Notes under the pieces: model-generated
The model's input: the letters and a program-made list of their open reading frames with translations, nothing else
Database searches by the model: none
Told to the model about the DNA's origin: nothing
Program-made: the position numbers and the translations under genes
Shown: in pieces, positions 8,593-17,380 of the stretch
Layout: each line of letters begins with the position of its first letter
Numbering within the stretch: the stretch's first letter is position 1
Assembly: GCF_015330165.1 (NCBI RefSeq)
Contig: NZ_JADDXT010000002.1
Span: forward strand, 4,614,024-4,678,023
Direction: 5' to 3'
DNA length: 64,000 nucleotides
Origin: Zobellia roscoffensis
Lineage (GTDB): Bacteria > Bacteroidota > Bacteroidia > Flavobacteriales > Flavobacteriaceae

Positions 8593-8636
8593 CGTGTCCA
8601 CTTTCATATGTAAATTAAATCTTAATCAGAATCTAT

Positions 8637-9266
8637 TTATACTTTAGGGTTTCGCTTTGGCAAAACGTATGATATATCATATCCTGAGAACTTTTTCATG
8701 TATTTTGCAATGTTGGTTCCGTAGCTATCCGATACATCGAACGCTCCCCAAGAACGTAAATATTTCTTTACGTTACCTGCACCGGCCAAATGAGCCGCGG
8801 CCAATATTCCAGATTCTGTAACCTCAATACCACCTATTCGCTTTCCAACGAAACGGGCAATGTCTCTACGTAGAATCCATTTGTTACGGGCAATATTCGT
8901 GTGAAAAGCCCTTTCTTGTAACACAGGGTCGTTCAAGAAACGAGTTGCATTATAAACACCCATTAGCTGTAAGGTACCGATACCAAACTGGTATTTTCCC
9001 AAATACCCGAGCGTATTTGTTGTAAAATAGTTACCCTGCGATTCTTTAAACGCTAGAGCTTCTTTAAAACCGATATAGGAGCTCCCTAAAAAAGGCGGAG
9101 CCAACAATATCGTTGCATGCATAGTTTTGTTTTTGGGAAACAAAACTTCAGTAGGTTGTTTTACTTTAAGAGTTTCCGGCACCTTCACCTGTTTAGATTC
9201 AAAACCGTAACTCAATAAAATAAAGGTAATGATCAGGGGGCTTGATAAACTTAGCCACTTTCTCAT
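8637..9266 (-). CDS. Exported lysozyme/transglycosylase-like protein
   Basis: The 209-residue protein has an N-terminal hydrophobic export segment (about residues 6-20). A lysozyme-like core follows, containing LAFKESQGNY with Glu75 in the catalytic position and GYLGKYQFGIG at 87-97. That Glu-Ser...GKYQFG arrangement is typical of SLT/lysozyme-fold proteins that cleave murein glycan strands. It should act in the periplasm. A second conserved region (GILAAAHLAGAGNVKKYL) matches the helical part of the fold. MltG is encoded just upstream on the same strand with a ~145-bp gap, so both concern peptidoglycan but may be separate transcripts. Its exact enzyme class is not certain. Confidence 0.7.
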   Translation of the reverse strand: MRKWLSLSSPLIITFILLSYGFESKQVKVPETLKVKQPTEVLFPKNKTMHATILLAPPFLGSSYIGFKEALAFKESQGNYFTTNTLGYLGKYQFGIGTLQLMGVYNATRFLNDPVLQERAFHTNIARNKWILRRDIARFVGKRIGGIEVTESGILAAAHLAGAGNVKKYLRSWGAFDVSDSYGTNIAKYMKKFSGYDISYVLPKRNPKV

Positions 9267-9412
9267 ACATTATATTTACCTAAGACTTACGAAAATTTAA
9301 CCTGCTTAGATTTCGAAGGGCAAAGATAAGTCCGTTTTACAGTTACAAATTAGAAGGATTTGTTAAAAAAAATCTGTATTAGTTAACAAGTAATAAACAA
9401 TAGACGAAATAC

Positions 9413-10456
9413 CTATCTATTGATTTTTTTGGAATTTATCCAACGGACATACTGTGCTTTATTACGGTTGTGCTGGGCCAAAGTCTTAGCAAATTTATGA
9501 TAACCGAAGTTCTCTACATTAGCAACAAAGTATATATAATCATGCTTTTCTGGACTCAATACAGCATCTATAGCGGTAATATCTGGCATAGCAATAGGCC
9601 CAGGTGGAAGACCTGCATACTTATACGTGTTATAAGGAGAGTCTAATTCTAAATCTTTATACAGGACGCGCTTAATGACCGTATTAAAATTACCCGTGTG
9701 TTTTTTAATAGCATAGATTACGGTTGGGTCTGCTTGGAGTAATATTCCCTTTCGTAAACGATTTAAGTACACACCTGCCACTCTTGGTCTTTCATCTACT
9801 TTAGCGGTTTCTTTATGCACAACTGAAGCTAACGTAATTACTTCGGCCGGGGTAAGATTCAAAGCTTTTGCCTTTTCTAAGCGGGCATCCGTCCAAAAAC
9901 GCTTGTATTCTTTAAGCATTCGCTCTCTGAACTCCTTACCTGATGTATTCCAGAAAAACTCATAGCTATTAGGTATGTACATTGCCAGTTCTGTATTTTT
10001 ATCAAAACCGTTCGCTTTTAAAAACGTATCATCCGTAAAGGCTTCAAGTAAAGCCAGGCTATCTGGCTCTATTTGTATTGCTATTCTTCCTGCAAGGTCT
10101 GCTATGGTTTCTTGATTATTAAAAGCCACCTTTACAGGTACATTCTGACTGCGTAGGGAGTTTATAATATCATTATTATTTGCTCCTTTTTTTATAGCAT
10201 ACTTACCTCCTCTTACATTAGAGGCATATCCTTTACGCTGCGCCACTTTATCAAAAGATGCCATATCCTTTAATAACGGAGTAACCAATTCCCGTACTTC
10301 ACTAAAATCAGCATCCGAAGGAATAAAAAGATAAGCTTCCTTATTTTCAAAACTGGTATTGGGGGCAAAAATGGCATTGTAAACTGTGTAAGCAAAAATT
10401 CCACCACCAATTAAGCCGGCAATTACGATAAACAGTAGAATACGTTTTATATACAT
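9413..10456 (-). CDS. mltG: Endolytic murein transglycosylase MltG
   Basis: The 347-residue protein has one N-terminal membrane anchor (residues 5-27) and the YceG-like domain. The catalytic Glu216 lies in ASVVHKETAKVDERPRVAGVYLNRL-type context, and the later LDSPYNTY and GLPPGPI motifs are present. MltG cuts nascent glycan strands at the inner membrane and sets their length. Length and catalytic position match the E. coli enzyme closely. Its start codon shares one base with the stop of the acetyltransferase gene (TAATG), so it is translationally coupled in the dapF-GNAT-mltG operon. Confidence 0.95.
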   Translation of the reverse strand: MYIKRILLFIVIAGLIGGGIFAYTVYNAIFAPNTSFENKEAYLFIPSDADFSEVRELVTPLLKDMASFDKVAQRKGYASNVRGGKYAIKKGANNNDIINSLRSQNVPVKVAFNNQETIADLAGRIAIQIEPDSLALLEAFTDDTFLKANGFDKNTELAMYIPNSYEFFWNTSGKEFRERMLKEYKRFWTDARLEKAKALNLTPAEVITLASVVHKETAKVDERPRVAGVYLNRLRKGILLQADPTVIYAIKKHTGNFNTVIKRVLYKDLELDSPYNTYKYAGLPPGPIAMPDITAIDAVLSPEKHDYIYFVANVENFGYHKFAKTLAQHNRNKAQYVRWINSKKINR

Positions 10457-10980
10457 TAGGTGTTTATTTTTTGAAACAAAATTTCATTCTTATACTTTCC
10501 TTCAGAAAAAATCCAATCTTTTTTTATGCCTACTTCTTCAAAACCCATTTTCGTAAACAAATGAATGCTAGAGTCGTTACCCTCCATAACATTTGCATAA
10601 AGCTGACGAAGATTCAAAACTTTAAAAGCATAGTCAGACACCAGTGAAATGGCCTCTGCTCCTACTCCTTGGTTTCTATTTTCGCTATTCAGAACCACAA
10701 TTCCTATTCCTGCCCTATAATTCTTAGGGTCAAAGTCGAATAAATCAATAAGACCCACTGTAGCGTTTTCTTTATTACAAATGCAGAGTCGCAATTGCTT
10801 AACGTCATAAATATCTCTGTGCGCATTCTCCAAATAGAGATTTAGCACATGTTTAGAGTAAGGCGCCGTCGTCCCACTTATTTCCCAGATTTCAGTTGTA
10901 TTCTCAAGCTCGTAAAGGAAATCCAAATCACTTGGTTCTAGAGCCCTAAGGTAGATATGTTCTCCTTTTAAGCTTAACAT
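10456..10980 (-). CDS. GNAT-family N-acetyltransferase (RimJ/RimL-like)
   Basis: The 174-residue protein has the acetyltransferase_3 layout. It starts with LKGEHIYLRALEPSDLDFLY, and the acetyl-CoA-binding motif A appears as RNQGVGAEAISLVSDYAF near 122-139. A C-terminal FTKMGFEEVGIKKDW segment follows. Proteins of this branch acetylate N-termini or small amines; the substrate cannot be deduced. It overlaps dapF by 7 bp upstream and mltG by 1 bp downstream, so it is a coupled middle gene of a cell-wall operon, which makes a cell-wall related substrate possible but unproven. Confidence 0.85.
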   Translation of the reverse strand: MLSLKGEHIYLRALEPSDLDFLYELENTTEIWEISGTTAPYSKHVLNLYLENAHRDIYDVKQLRLCICNKENATVGLIDLFDFDPKNYRAGIGIVVLNSENRNQGVGAEAISLVSDYAFKVLNLRQLYANVMEGNDSSIHLFTKMGFEEVGIKKDWIFSEGKYKNEILFQKINT

Positions 10981-11750
10981 TCTATCTCACCTTTAAACAC
11001 CTGCTTAGCTGGTCCTATCAAATGAATCTGACTATATACACCATCTTTCTTAGTTAACTCTACGTGTAGCTCGCCTCCCTGGGTGTTTACTTTAATTCTG
11101 TTTGCAGATGTTTTTCCAGAGTTGTGCATAGCAATAGCTACAGCTGTAACTCCCGTTCCGCAAGATAGCGTTTCATCCTCCACCCCTCTTTCATATGTTC
11201 GCACAGCAAAGGTGTCATCATCTAACACTTCAACAAAATTAACGTTGCTTCCCGTTTGTCCGTAAAGTCCGTATCGTAATTTTTTACCTTCTTTATAAAC
11301 GCCAAAGTCCTGAACACCTTTAACCATTTGCACATGGTGAGGTGAACCTGTATCCAAGAAAACATATCCTGGTTTTTCTTTTATTTCCGATACGTCTTGC
11401 ATCTGTAAGCTTACAATACCATCTGCAATAGTTGCATGGTGTTTACCATCTGCAGCATTAAAAACGGTATCTTTATCTATAACACCCAAAAAATTAGCAA
11501 ATGCTACCGTACACCGGCCACCATTACCGCACAAGCTGCCTTCACGGCCATCTGCATTGTAATAGACCATTTTAAAATCTGACAGTTCGTCATTTTCTAA
11601 AAGTATTAGACCATCTGCACCTATACCAAACTTTCGGTCACATAGAGATGCAACTAGTTTTGTATTATTTTTGGGAAATTGTAATTGTCGATTATCGATA
11701 AGCACAAAATCGTTTCCGGTACCCTGGTATTTGTAAAAACTAAGTGTCAT
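10974..11750 (-). CDS. dapF: Diaminopimelate epimerase
   Basis: DapF converts LL- to meso-diaminopimelate for lysine and peptidoglycan synthesis. Both catalytic cysteines are visible: GSLCGNGGRC in the N-terminal half and LSCGTGVTAVA in the C-terminal half. The N-terminal YKYQGTGNDFVLID is also typical. I choose the ATG at 11750, which gives 258 residues. An upstream ATG at 11768 would add MSLNNF, which family members do not usually have. It is first in the operon with the acetyltransferase and mltG. The divergent htrA gene starts about 190 bp away. Confidence 0.96.
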   Translation of the reverse strand: MTLSFYKYQGTGNDFVLIDNRQLQFPKNNTKLVASLCDRKFGIGADGLILLENDELSDFKMVYYNADGREGSLCGNGGRCTVAFANFLGVIDKDTVFNAADGKHHATIADGIVSLQMQDVSEIKEKPGYVFLDTGSPHHVQMVKGVQDFGVYKEGKKLRYGLYGQTGSNVNFVEVLDDDTFAVRTYERGVEDETLSCGTGVTAVAIAMHNSGKTSANRIKVNTQGGELHVELTKKDGVYSQIHLIGPAKQVFKGEIEC

Positions 11751-11939
11751 AAAATTATTTAAAGACACAAATATAGGCTTTTATCCCTATCGGAATAACC
11801 TGTTTAGTCTGCAACTTAGCGACCTGAAGTAGTAGGGATTAAGATATATTTAGCAGTTAAAGAGTAGTTAAAGCAAATATAACACACCTAAAAAACGACT
11901 AATTTTAACATATCAAAAGAATTTAAACAAAACAATAAC

Positions 11940-13331
11940 ATGAAAAAAATTGCCAGTACCTTTTTAATCGCCCTTTTTGCTGGAGCAATCACATTGGGCA
12001 GCTACAAATTATTTTTTGAAAATACGAACTATACGGTTATTTCTCAGGACGAGGGACACTCGGTTTTCAATACCAGTTTAACCCCTACTTCTGCCAAAGG
12101 AGCCGGAATTAATGAAGTTGATTTTACGGTTGCCGCAGAGAATACGGTAAACGCAGTGGTGCACGTTAAAAATGTTACCATTAATAGAACGCCACATAGC
12201 CTTATGGATTTTTTCTATGGAAGCGGCGGAAATGAAAGGCCCCAAGTAGGAACAGGCTCTGGAGTTATTATTTCACAGGACGGTTACATTGTAACAAACA
12301 ACCACGTTATTAGCAAGGCTAACCAATTACAGGTAACACTTAATAACAATAAGACCTATGATGCTGAACTTATTGGTACGGACCCAAATTCTGATATAGC
12401 CCTTATTAAAATAGATGCTGAAGGAAACCTTCCGTATTTGGCTTTTGGCGATTCCGACAACATGAAAATTGGAGAATGGGTATTGGCCGTGGGTAATCCT
12501 TTCAACCTAACTTCTACAGTAACAGCGGGTATTGTGAGTGCTAAAGCTCGTGATTTGGGTAAAAACCAATCCTTCATACAGACCGATGCTGCAGTAAACC
12601 CAGGTAATAGTGGTGGTGCATTGGTAAATACAAACGGAGACCTTGTTGGCATCAACACGGCAATTACCTCTCAAACCGGTAGCTATGTAGGGTATTCATT
12701 TGCCGTACCTAGTAATATTGCGAAGAAGGTAGTAGATGATATTCTTGAATATGGAAATGTTCAAAAGGGAATATTAGGAATTAAAACTTTAAATATTAAT
12801 ACGCCGTACGCAATTGAAAAAGGACTTAATGAGATTGAAGGGGTATATATTTCCGGAGTTGAAGAAGGAACAGGAGCACAAGAAGCAGAACTACAAGAAG
12901 GTGATGTTATCAAAAAAGTAGACAACATTAAGGTTCGTAAATTTGCAGACCTTACCGGATACCTTTCCGCTAAAAGACCCGATGATACCGTAGAGGTAAC
13001 CATAGCTAGGGATGGTGAAGAATTTACTGTACCTGTAATGCTTAAGAAAAGGCAAACGGTAATTGTTCCCGTAATGGGGCTTGAGGTAAAAAACCTAAGC
13101 AAAGAAGACAACAAAAAATTCAAAACTAAACAAGGGGTAAAAATAGTTGGAGTACCTGAAACCTACCGTGGATACGGATTGGAAGGAAAGGTCCTCTTAT
13201 CTGTAGACAATAAAGAAATAAACGATATTGAGGAAGCTAGAAGCCTTTTTGGAAGTATTTCTAGATATGGAAAAACAAGTATTACCATGATTAACGAAAA
13301 AGGAGAAAGAGAACGTCTTATTTTTCAATAA
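11940..13331 (+). CDS. Periplasmic HtrA/DegP-type serine protease
   Basis: The 463-residue protein has an N-terminal membrane or signal segment (residues 4-22) and a trypsin-like domain with the full triad: His122 in VTNNHVIS, Asp152 in NSDIALI and Ser224 in NPGNSGGALV. A PDZ domain covers roughly 280-370, with a second, reduced C-terminal module after it. HtrA proteases degrade or refold damaged envelope proteins. It is monocistronic, ending in a strong hairpin at 13353-13378. There is no obvious CpxR- or sigma-E-like site that I can name upstream. Confidence 0.95.
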   Translation: MKKIASTFLIALFAGAITLGSYKLFFENTNYTVISQDEGHSVFNTSLTPTSAKGAGINEVDFTVAAENTVNAVVHVKNVTINRTPHSLMDFFYGSGGNERPQVGTGSGVIISQDGYIVTNNHVISKANQLQVTLNNNKTYDAELIGTDPNSDIALIKIDAEGNLPYLAFGDSDNMKIGEWVLAVGNPFNLTSTVTAGIVSAKARDLGKNQSFIQTDAAVNPGNSGGALVNTNGDLVGINTAITSQTGSYVGYSFAVPSNIAKKVVDDILEYGNVQKGILGIKTLNINTPYAIEKGLNEIEGVYISGVEEGTGAQEAELQEGDVIKKVDNIKVRKFADLTGYLSAKRPDDTVEVTIARDGEEFTVPVMLKKRQTVIVPVMGLEVKNLSKEDNKKFKTKQGVKIVGVPETYRGYGLEGKVLLSVDNKEINDIEEARSLFGSISRYGKTSITMINEKGERERLIFQ

Positions 13332-13352
13332 TTTTTGAAAGTTTATTAATAG

Positions 13353-13378
13353 AAACACCCCAATTGGGGTGTTTTTTT
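13353..13378 (+). terminator. Terminator after the HtrA gene
   Basis: ACACCCCAATTGGGGTGT is a perfect palindrome flanked by A and T runs and ends in TTTTTTT. It is placed 22 bp after the htrA stop. Confidence 0.9.
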
Positions 13379-13444
13379 GTTTTAAACAGTTTCAAACAAC
13401 ACTAAATAGCTACTTTTATACCAAAATATAACTCAACTTAACAA

Positions 13445-14893
13445 ATGAAATCCAACGCTTCTTACGAAAAAGAGTTAGCCTTCCAAGCTGACAGAAGAAA
13501 GGCTACTACCGAATTCATTAAATTGGTAAGTGACCTTTGGTATGATAAAACTATCGAAATTGTACTTTTTAAAAACCAAGTGATAGACAAAAATGTAAGT
13601 GACATTATTAACCTACACGAGTATGCAGGTGAATTTGTCCAGAAACCAATTTCCATTTTCGACTCAACCGAAATCTTACGGGCAATTAATGACATTCAAT
13701 TACCGCCTGCAAAACTGGATATTGGTAAACTTACGTATGAGTATCACTCAGAAGAGAATCACCACACAGATATAAAAACCTTCGTTTTTGATAAACTTAA
13801 GGATGCTGACCAATCCGCCCCCCTAAAACCAAAAGATATTGTTCTTTATGGATTTGGAAGAATAGGTAGACTTTTAGCAAGAGAATTGATGGCCAAGACC
13901 GGTCAGGGTAATCAGTTGCGGTTAAGAGCTATTGTAACCAGAAATGCAGGCAACAGTGAGATTTTAGAAAAAAGGGCGAACCTATTGCGCATAGATTCCG
14001 TTCATGGTAAATTTTCAGGAACAGTAGAAACAGATAGTAAAAATAGTGCCCTTATCATTAACGGAACCACAGTGCACATGATCAGTGCAGACCGTCCTGA
14101 AAAAATAGATTACACCCAATACGGAATAAATGACGCCCTAGTTATTGATAACACGGGCGCTTTCAGGACTAAAACAGAACTAGAAAGACATTTAGAAGCA
14201 GAAGGCGCATCTAGTGTACTACTAACCGCTCCGGGTAAAGAAATACCTAATATTGTTCATGGTGTTAATCATAAAACGTACGATCCTGATGCCATTAAAG
14301 TATTTTCTGCGGCTTCGTGTACTACCAATGCCATTACACCAATTCTTAGTGTTATAGAGGACTCTCTAGGTATTGTAAAAGGGCACTTAGAAACTATTCA
14401 CGCCTATACCAATGACCAAAACTTGGTAGATAATATGCATAATAAACACAGACGGGGAAGAGCTGCTGCCTTAAATATGGTAATAACAGAAACAGGTGCA
14501 GGCGCTGCTGTTGCCAAAGCGCTGCCAGAACTAAAGGACAAACTCACCTCTAATGCTATTAGAGTTCCCGTTCCAAATGGCTCTCTAGCTATTCTAAACC
14601 TAGAGATAAAGAACAAAACTTCTTTAGACGGTATTAACACTATCATTAAAAAATATGCTTTGGAAGGAGATTTGGTAGAACAAATCAAATATTCTTTAAG
14701 CAAAGAAATGGTGTCTTCAGACATTGTTGGGACAAACGCTCCTTCTATATATGATAGTAACGCCACAATTGTTAGTGGAAATGGTAAGAATATTGTACTT
14801 TACATTTGGTACGATAATGAATATGGTTATTCGCACCAAGTAATACGTTTAGCTAAATACATCGCAAAAGTCAGACGGTATACATATTATTAA
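13445..14893 (+). CDS. Glyceraldehyde-3-phosphate dehydrogenase, long form with N-terminal extension
   Basis: The 482-residue protein contains a complete GAPDH from about residue 130 on: NAD-binding GFGRIGR at 136-142, catalytic Cys292 in SAASCTTNAITP and His319 in ETIHAYTNDQ. It converts glyceraldehyde-3-phosphate to 1,3-bisphosphoglycerate in glycolysis or the reverse in gluconeogenesis. The first ~130 residues are a helical extension not found in ordinary ~335-residue GAPDH. Similar long forms are known in Bacteroidota and some other bacteria. Direction and cofactor preference cannot be read safely. It is a single gene between htrA and the coiled-coil protein gene. Confidence 0.93.
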   Translation: MKSNASYEKELAFQADRRKATTEFIKLVSDLWYDKTIEIVLFKNQVIDKNVSDIINLHEYAGEFVQKPISIFDSTEILRAINDIQLPPAKLDIGKLTYEYHSEENHHTDIKTFVFDKLKDADQSAPLKPKDIVLYGFGRIGRLLARELMAKTGQGNQLRLRAIVTRNAGNSEILEKRANLLRIDSVHGKFSGTVETDSKNSALIINGTTVHMISADRPEKIDYTQYGINDALVIDNTGAFRTKTELERHLEAEGASSVLLTAPGKEIPNIVHGVNHKTYDPDAIKVFSAASCTTNAITPILSVIEDSLGIVKGHLETIHAYTNDQNLVDNMHNKHRRGRAAALNMVITETGAGAAVAKALPELKDKLTSNAIRVPVPNGSLAILNLEIKNKTSLDGINTIIKKYALEGDLVEQIKYSLSKEMVSSDIVGTNAPSIYDSNATIVSGNGKNIVLYIWYDNEYGYSHQVIRLAKYIAKVRRYTYY

Positions 14894-15041
14894 TTTTTAA
14901 AGAGTTACAAGGATAAGTTTGCCGCTTTTTTGAAGGTATTTCCTACCTAATAGCAACCTTCTCCCCGATTTCTTTTATTAATTGATATTATTGAATTACT
15001 TTAGTCGCCTCTAATTCATTAATTCAAAGAATCACTCCAAC

Positions 15042-15662
15042 ATGAAAGGCTTTAGAATCCTGTTACTTATAACGGCTTTATTAGCATGCAACCTACAATT
15101 TGCCCAAGAGGAAGAAACTCAAGATGTTTTATCCCTCGATAGAGGTCCTATAGATAGTCAATTTGAATATATTTTCACCAAATCCGGTAATTACCGTTCA
15201 GATGGAAAGAAGTATGAAGTTGTTCGTACTATATCTTTAGAAAAGCTTCGTCAAAACGTTCTTGATTCCTTAAAAGGATACAATAAGAGAGCTGGAGAAC
15301 TAAAGGCTACTATTGGAGGTCATGAATCTACAATAGGTTCACTTAACAAAAAACTAGAAGAAACCACCAACAACCTTGCAGGTGTAACTGAAGAAAAAGA
15401 CAGCATGTCGTTCTTGGGTATTATGGTTGCAAAAAGTACCTATAACGGTATTCTTTGGACGGTTATCTTTTCACTTTTGGCTTTATTACTTTTCTTTATC
15501 TATAGATTTAGAAACAGTAATATATTAACGCAAGAAGCCAAGACTAATCTATCTGAACTTGAAACTGAGTACGAAGACCACCGCAGAAGGGCTTTAGAAA
15601 GAGAGCAAAAAATTAGTAGGCAGCTGCAAGACGAGATAAACAAATACAAGAAACAGAAATAA
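15042..15662 (+). CDS. Exported membrane protein with coiled coil, upstream of trmD (unknown function)
   Basis: The 206-residue protein has a signal peptide (MKGFRILLLITALLACNLQF then AQ), a central coiled-coil region (about 70-115), a transmembrane helix near 132-152 (WTVIFSLLALLLFFIYRF) and a charged C-terminal coiled coil (160-206). It has no catalytic motif. From memory, homologues next to trmD in flavobacteria sometimes carry a tRNA methyltransferase name; nothing in this sequence supports that. It ends 8 bp before a terminator, so it is separate from the genes that follow. Confidence 0.85.
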   Translation: MKGFRILLLITALLACNLQFAQEEETQDVLSLDRGPIDSQFEYIFTKSGNYRSDGKKYEVVRTISLEKLRQNVLDSLKGYNKRAGELKATIGGHESTIGSLNKKLEETTNNLAGVTEEKDSMSFLGIMVAKSTYNGILWTVIFSLLALLLFFIYRFRNSNILTQEAKTNLSELETEYEDHRRRALEREQKISRQLQDEINKYKKQK

Positions 15663-15669
15663 CTAAAAA

Positions 15670-15692
15670 AGCTCCTCACGGAGCTTTTTTTT
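15670..15692 (+). terminator. Terminator after the coiled-coil membrane protein gene
   Basis: AGCTCC-TCAC-GGAGCT is followed by eight T residues, directly after the stop at 15662. Confidence 0.88.
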
Positions 15693-15705
15693 ATTTTAGG
15701 GCATT

Positions 15706-16149
15706 ATGAAAATCATACTAGCAAACGAAACTCATCTTGATGTCTTAGTACCACTGTTCGATAAGTATAGGGTATTTTACAAGCAAAACTCAGATATAGA
15801 CGCAGCCCGTTTATTTCTAAAAGAACGTCTGTCTAGATCTGAATCTATTGTATTCATTGCTTTTGTAGATGAACAACCTACAGGCTTCACGCAGTTGTAC
15901 ACTACATTTTCTTCCGTTTCCATGAAAAGCTATTACATACTGAATGACCTTTATGTAAATGAATCCAACCGAAAGAAAGGAGTTGGTGCCGCTTTGTTGA
16001 ACACGGCACAGGAATTCTGTAGTACCAACGGATTTAAAGGTCTGGCTTTGGAAACCGCAGTTGATAATCCCGCACAAAAGCTATACGAAAAGCTAGGTTG
16101 GAAAAAAGATTCGCACTCTTTTCACTACTTTTGGCCCACCAATTTATAG
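15706..16149 (+). CDS. GNAT-family N-acetyltransferase
   Basis: The 147-residue protein fits the Acetyltransf_1 family. The acetyl-CoA loop appears as NRKKGVGAALLNTAQEF near 90-106, preceded by the strand YYILNDLYVN, and the C-terminal half has AQKLYEKLGWKKD. Substrate is unknown. It ends 12 bp before trmD starts, which suggests co-transcription, but a functional link is not implied by the family. Confidence 0.88.
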   Translation: MKIILANETHLDVLVPLFDKYRVFYKQNSDIDAARLFLKERLSRSESIVFIAFVDEQPTGFTQLYTTFSSVSMKSYYILNDLYVNESNRKKGVGAALLNTAQEFCSTNGFKGLALETAVDNPAQKLYEKLGWKKDSHSFHYFWPTNL

Positions 16150-16161
16150 TCCAAGTTTAAA

Positions 16162-16836
16162 ATGCGCATTGATATCATTACCGTTTTGCCCGAATTGCTA
16201 GAAAGTCCGTTTGGAGCATCTATATTAAAAAGAGCTATTGACAAGGGTCTTGTTGAAGTGCATATGCACAATATAAGAGACTACACAGACAAAAGCTATA
16301 ACCAAGTAGACGATTACCAATTTGGTGGCGGAGCTGGTATGGTACTAATGATAGAACCCATTGACAAGTGTATTTCTGCATTAAAAGCAGAAAGAGACTA
16401 TGATGAAGTCATCTACATGACACCAGATGGCGAAACCTTAAACCAGAGAATAGCCAATGGCATGTCATTACTCAATAATGTTATTATTCTTTGCGGTCAT
16501 TACAAAGGAGTGGACCAAAGAATTAGAGATGCCTTTATTACGCGTGAAATTTCAATAGGAGATTATGTTCTTTCCGGTGGAGAATTAGGTGCTGCTATTC
16601 TTTGCGATGCAGTTATTAGATTAATTCCAGGTGTTTTGAACAATGAAACGTCAGCTTTGACGGATACATTCCAAGATGACCTCCTTGCGCCTCCCGTATA
16701 CACCAGACCTTCTGAATACAAAGGTATGAAAGTACCGGATGTACTTTTAAGCGGTAACTTTCCTAAAATAGAAAAGTGGAGAGAAGATCAAGCCCAAAAA
16801 AGAACGGAAGAACGTAGACCGGATTTGCTAAAATAA
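16162..16836 (+). CDS. trmD: tRNA (guanine-N1)-methyltransferase TrmD
   Basis: TrmD methylates G37 of tRNAs next to the anticodon and prevents frameshifts. The 224-residue sequence shows the trefoil-knot SAM site: YQFGGGAGMV near 52-61, LCGHYKGVDQRI near 112-123 and EISIGDYVLSGGELGA near 129-144. The N-terminus MRIDIITVLPELL is characteristic. rplS follows 147 bp later and has its own promoter, keeping the common trmD-rplS neighbourhood without the rimM and rpsP genes seen in many bacteria. Confidence 0.97.
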   Translation: MRIDIITVLPELLESPFGASILKRAIDKGLVEVHMHNIRDYTDKSYNQVDDYQFGGGAGMVLMIEPIDKCISALKAERDYDEVIYMTPDGETLNQRIANGMSLLNNVIILCGHYKGVDQRIRDAFITREISIGDYVLSGGELGAAILCDAVIRLIPGVLNNETSALTDTFQDDLLAPPVYTRPSEYKGMKVPDVLLSGNFPKIEKWREDQAQKRTEERRPDLLK

Positions 16837-16877
16837 AATTACTCACCTTCTATACTGCAAAAAATCAACAAAATACG

Positions 16878-16907
16878 TTGTCTATTCTAAATTAAACACT
16901 ATTTTTG
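16878..16907 (+). promoter_or_regulatory. Bacteroidota-type promoter for rplS
   Basis: A -33 TTG (16878-16880) is separated by exactly 19 bp from the -7 element TATTTTTG (16900-16907), matching the TTTG/TAnnTTTG consensus of the Bacteroidota primary sigma factor. This would give an mRNA leader of about 70 nt before rplS. Confidence 0.7.
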
Positions 16908-16983
16908 CACCCTGTTAAATTAACCTCTGACGAAAATCGTGAATGTTGACCATAACGTAACCATTTTTCATTAAAAAAATATC

Positions 16984-17334
16984 ATGGAAGAATTATTAAA
17001 ATTCGTAGAAGACGAGTTTGTTCCAAAAAAAGAATTCCCAAAATTTTCAGCTGGTGACACTATTACTGTGTACTACGAAATTAAGGAAGGTGAAAAAACA
17101 CGTACTCAGTTCTTTAGAGGTGTTGTTATCCAAAGAAGAGGTTCTGGTTCTACCGAGACTTTTACAATCCGTAAAATGTCAGGTACAGTTGGTGTAGAGC
17201 GTATTTTCCCAATCAATATGCCAGCTTTACAGAAAGTTGAAGTTAACAAAAAAGGTAAAGTACGTAGAGCTCGTATCTTCTACTTTAGAGGCCTTACTGG
17301 TAAAAAAGCACGTATCAAAGAGGTTCGTTCTTAA
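16984..17334 (+). CDS. rplS: 50S ribosomal protein L19
   Basis: The 116-residue protein matches L19 throughout: FSAGDTITVYYEIKEG near 21-36, RTQFFRGVVIQRRGSGS near 41-57, TFTIRKMSGTVGVERIFPI and the basic C-terminus RRARIFYFRGLTGKKARIKE. L19 sits at the 30S-50S interface. It has its own promoter and a strong terminator, so it appears monocistronic here. Confidence 0.98.
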   Translation: MEELLKFVEDEFVPKKEFPKFSAGDTITVYYEIKEGEKTRTQFFRGVVIQRRGSGSTETFTIRKMSGTVGVERIFPINMPALQKVEVNKKGKVRRARIFYFRGLTGKKARIKEVRS

Positions 17335-17354
17335 ACCAAGCATACATAATATTA

Positions 17355-17380
17355 AAAAATCCCGCAATCGCGGGATTTTT
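17355..17380 (+). terminator. Terminator after rplS
   Basis: ATCCCGC-AATC-GCGGGAT forms a 7-bp GC-rich stem followed by TTTT, 20 bp after the rplS stop. Confidence 0.88.

Larger units (their letters stand above)
8115..8636. other. Gene-poor region with decayed sequence after the DUF262-HEPN insert
   Basis: The stretch holds no convincing intact gene. A 66-codon plus frame (8131-8331) has a low-complexity, non-family translation and is overlapped by a more protein-like minus fragment, so I do not call it. Visible elements are a GTTGC-containing segment just after the HEPN stop (8136-8155), a terminator-like hairpin at 8181-8199, a coding remnant at 8328-8453, and a good terminator at 8561-8592. 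Confidence 0.6.
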
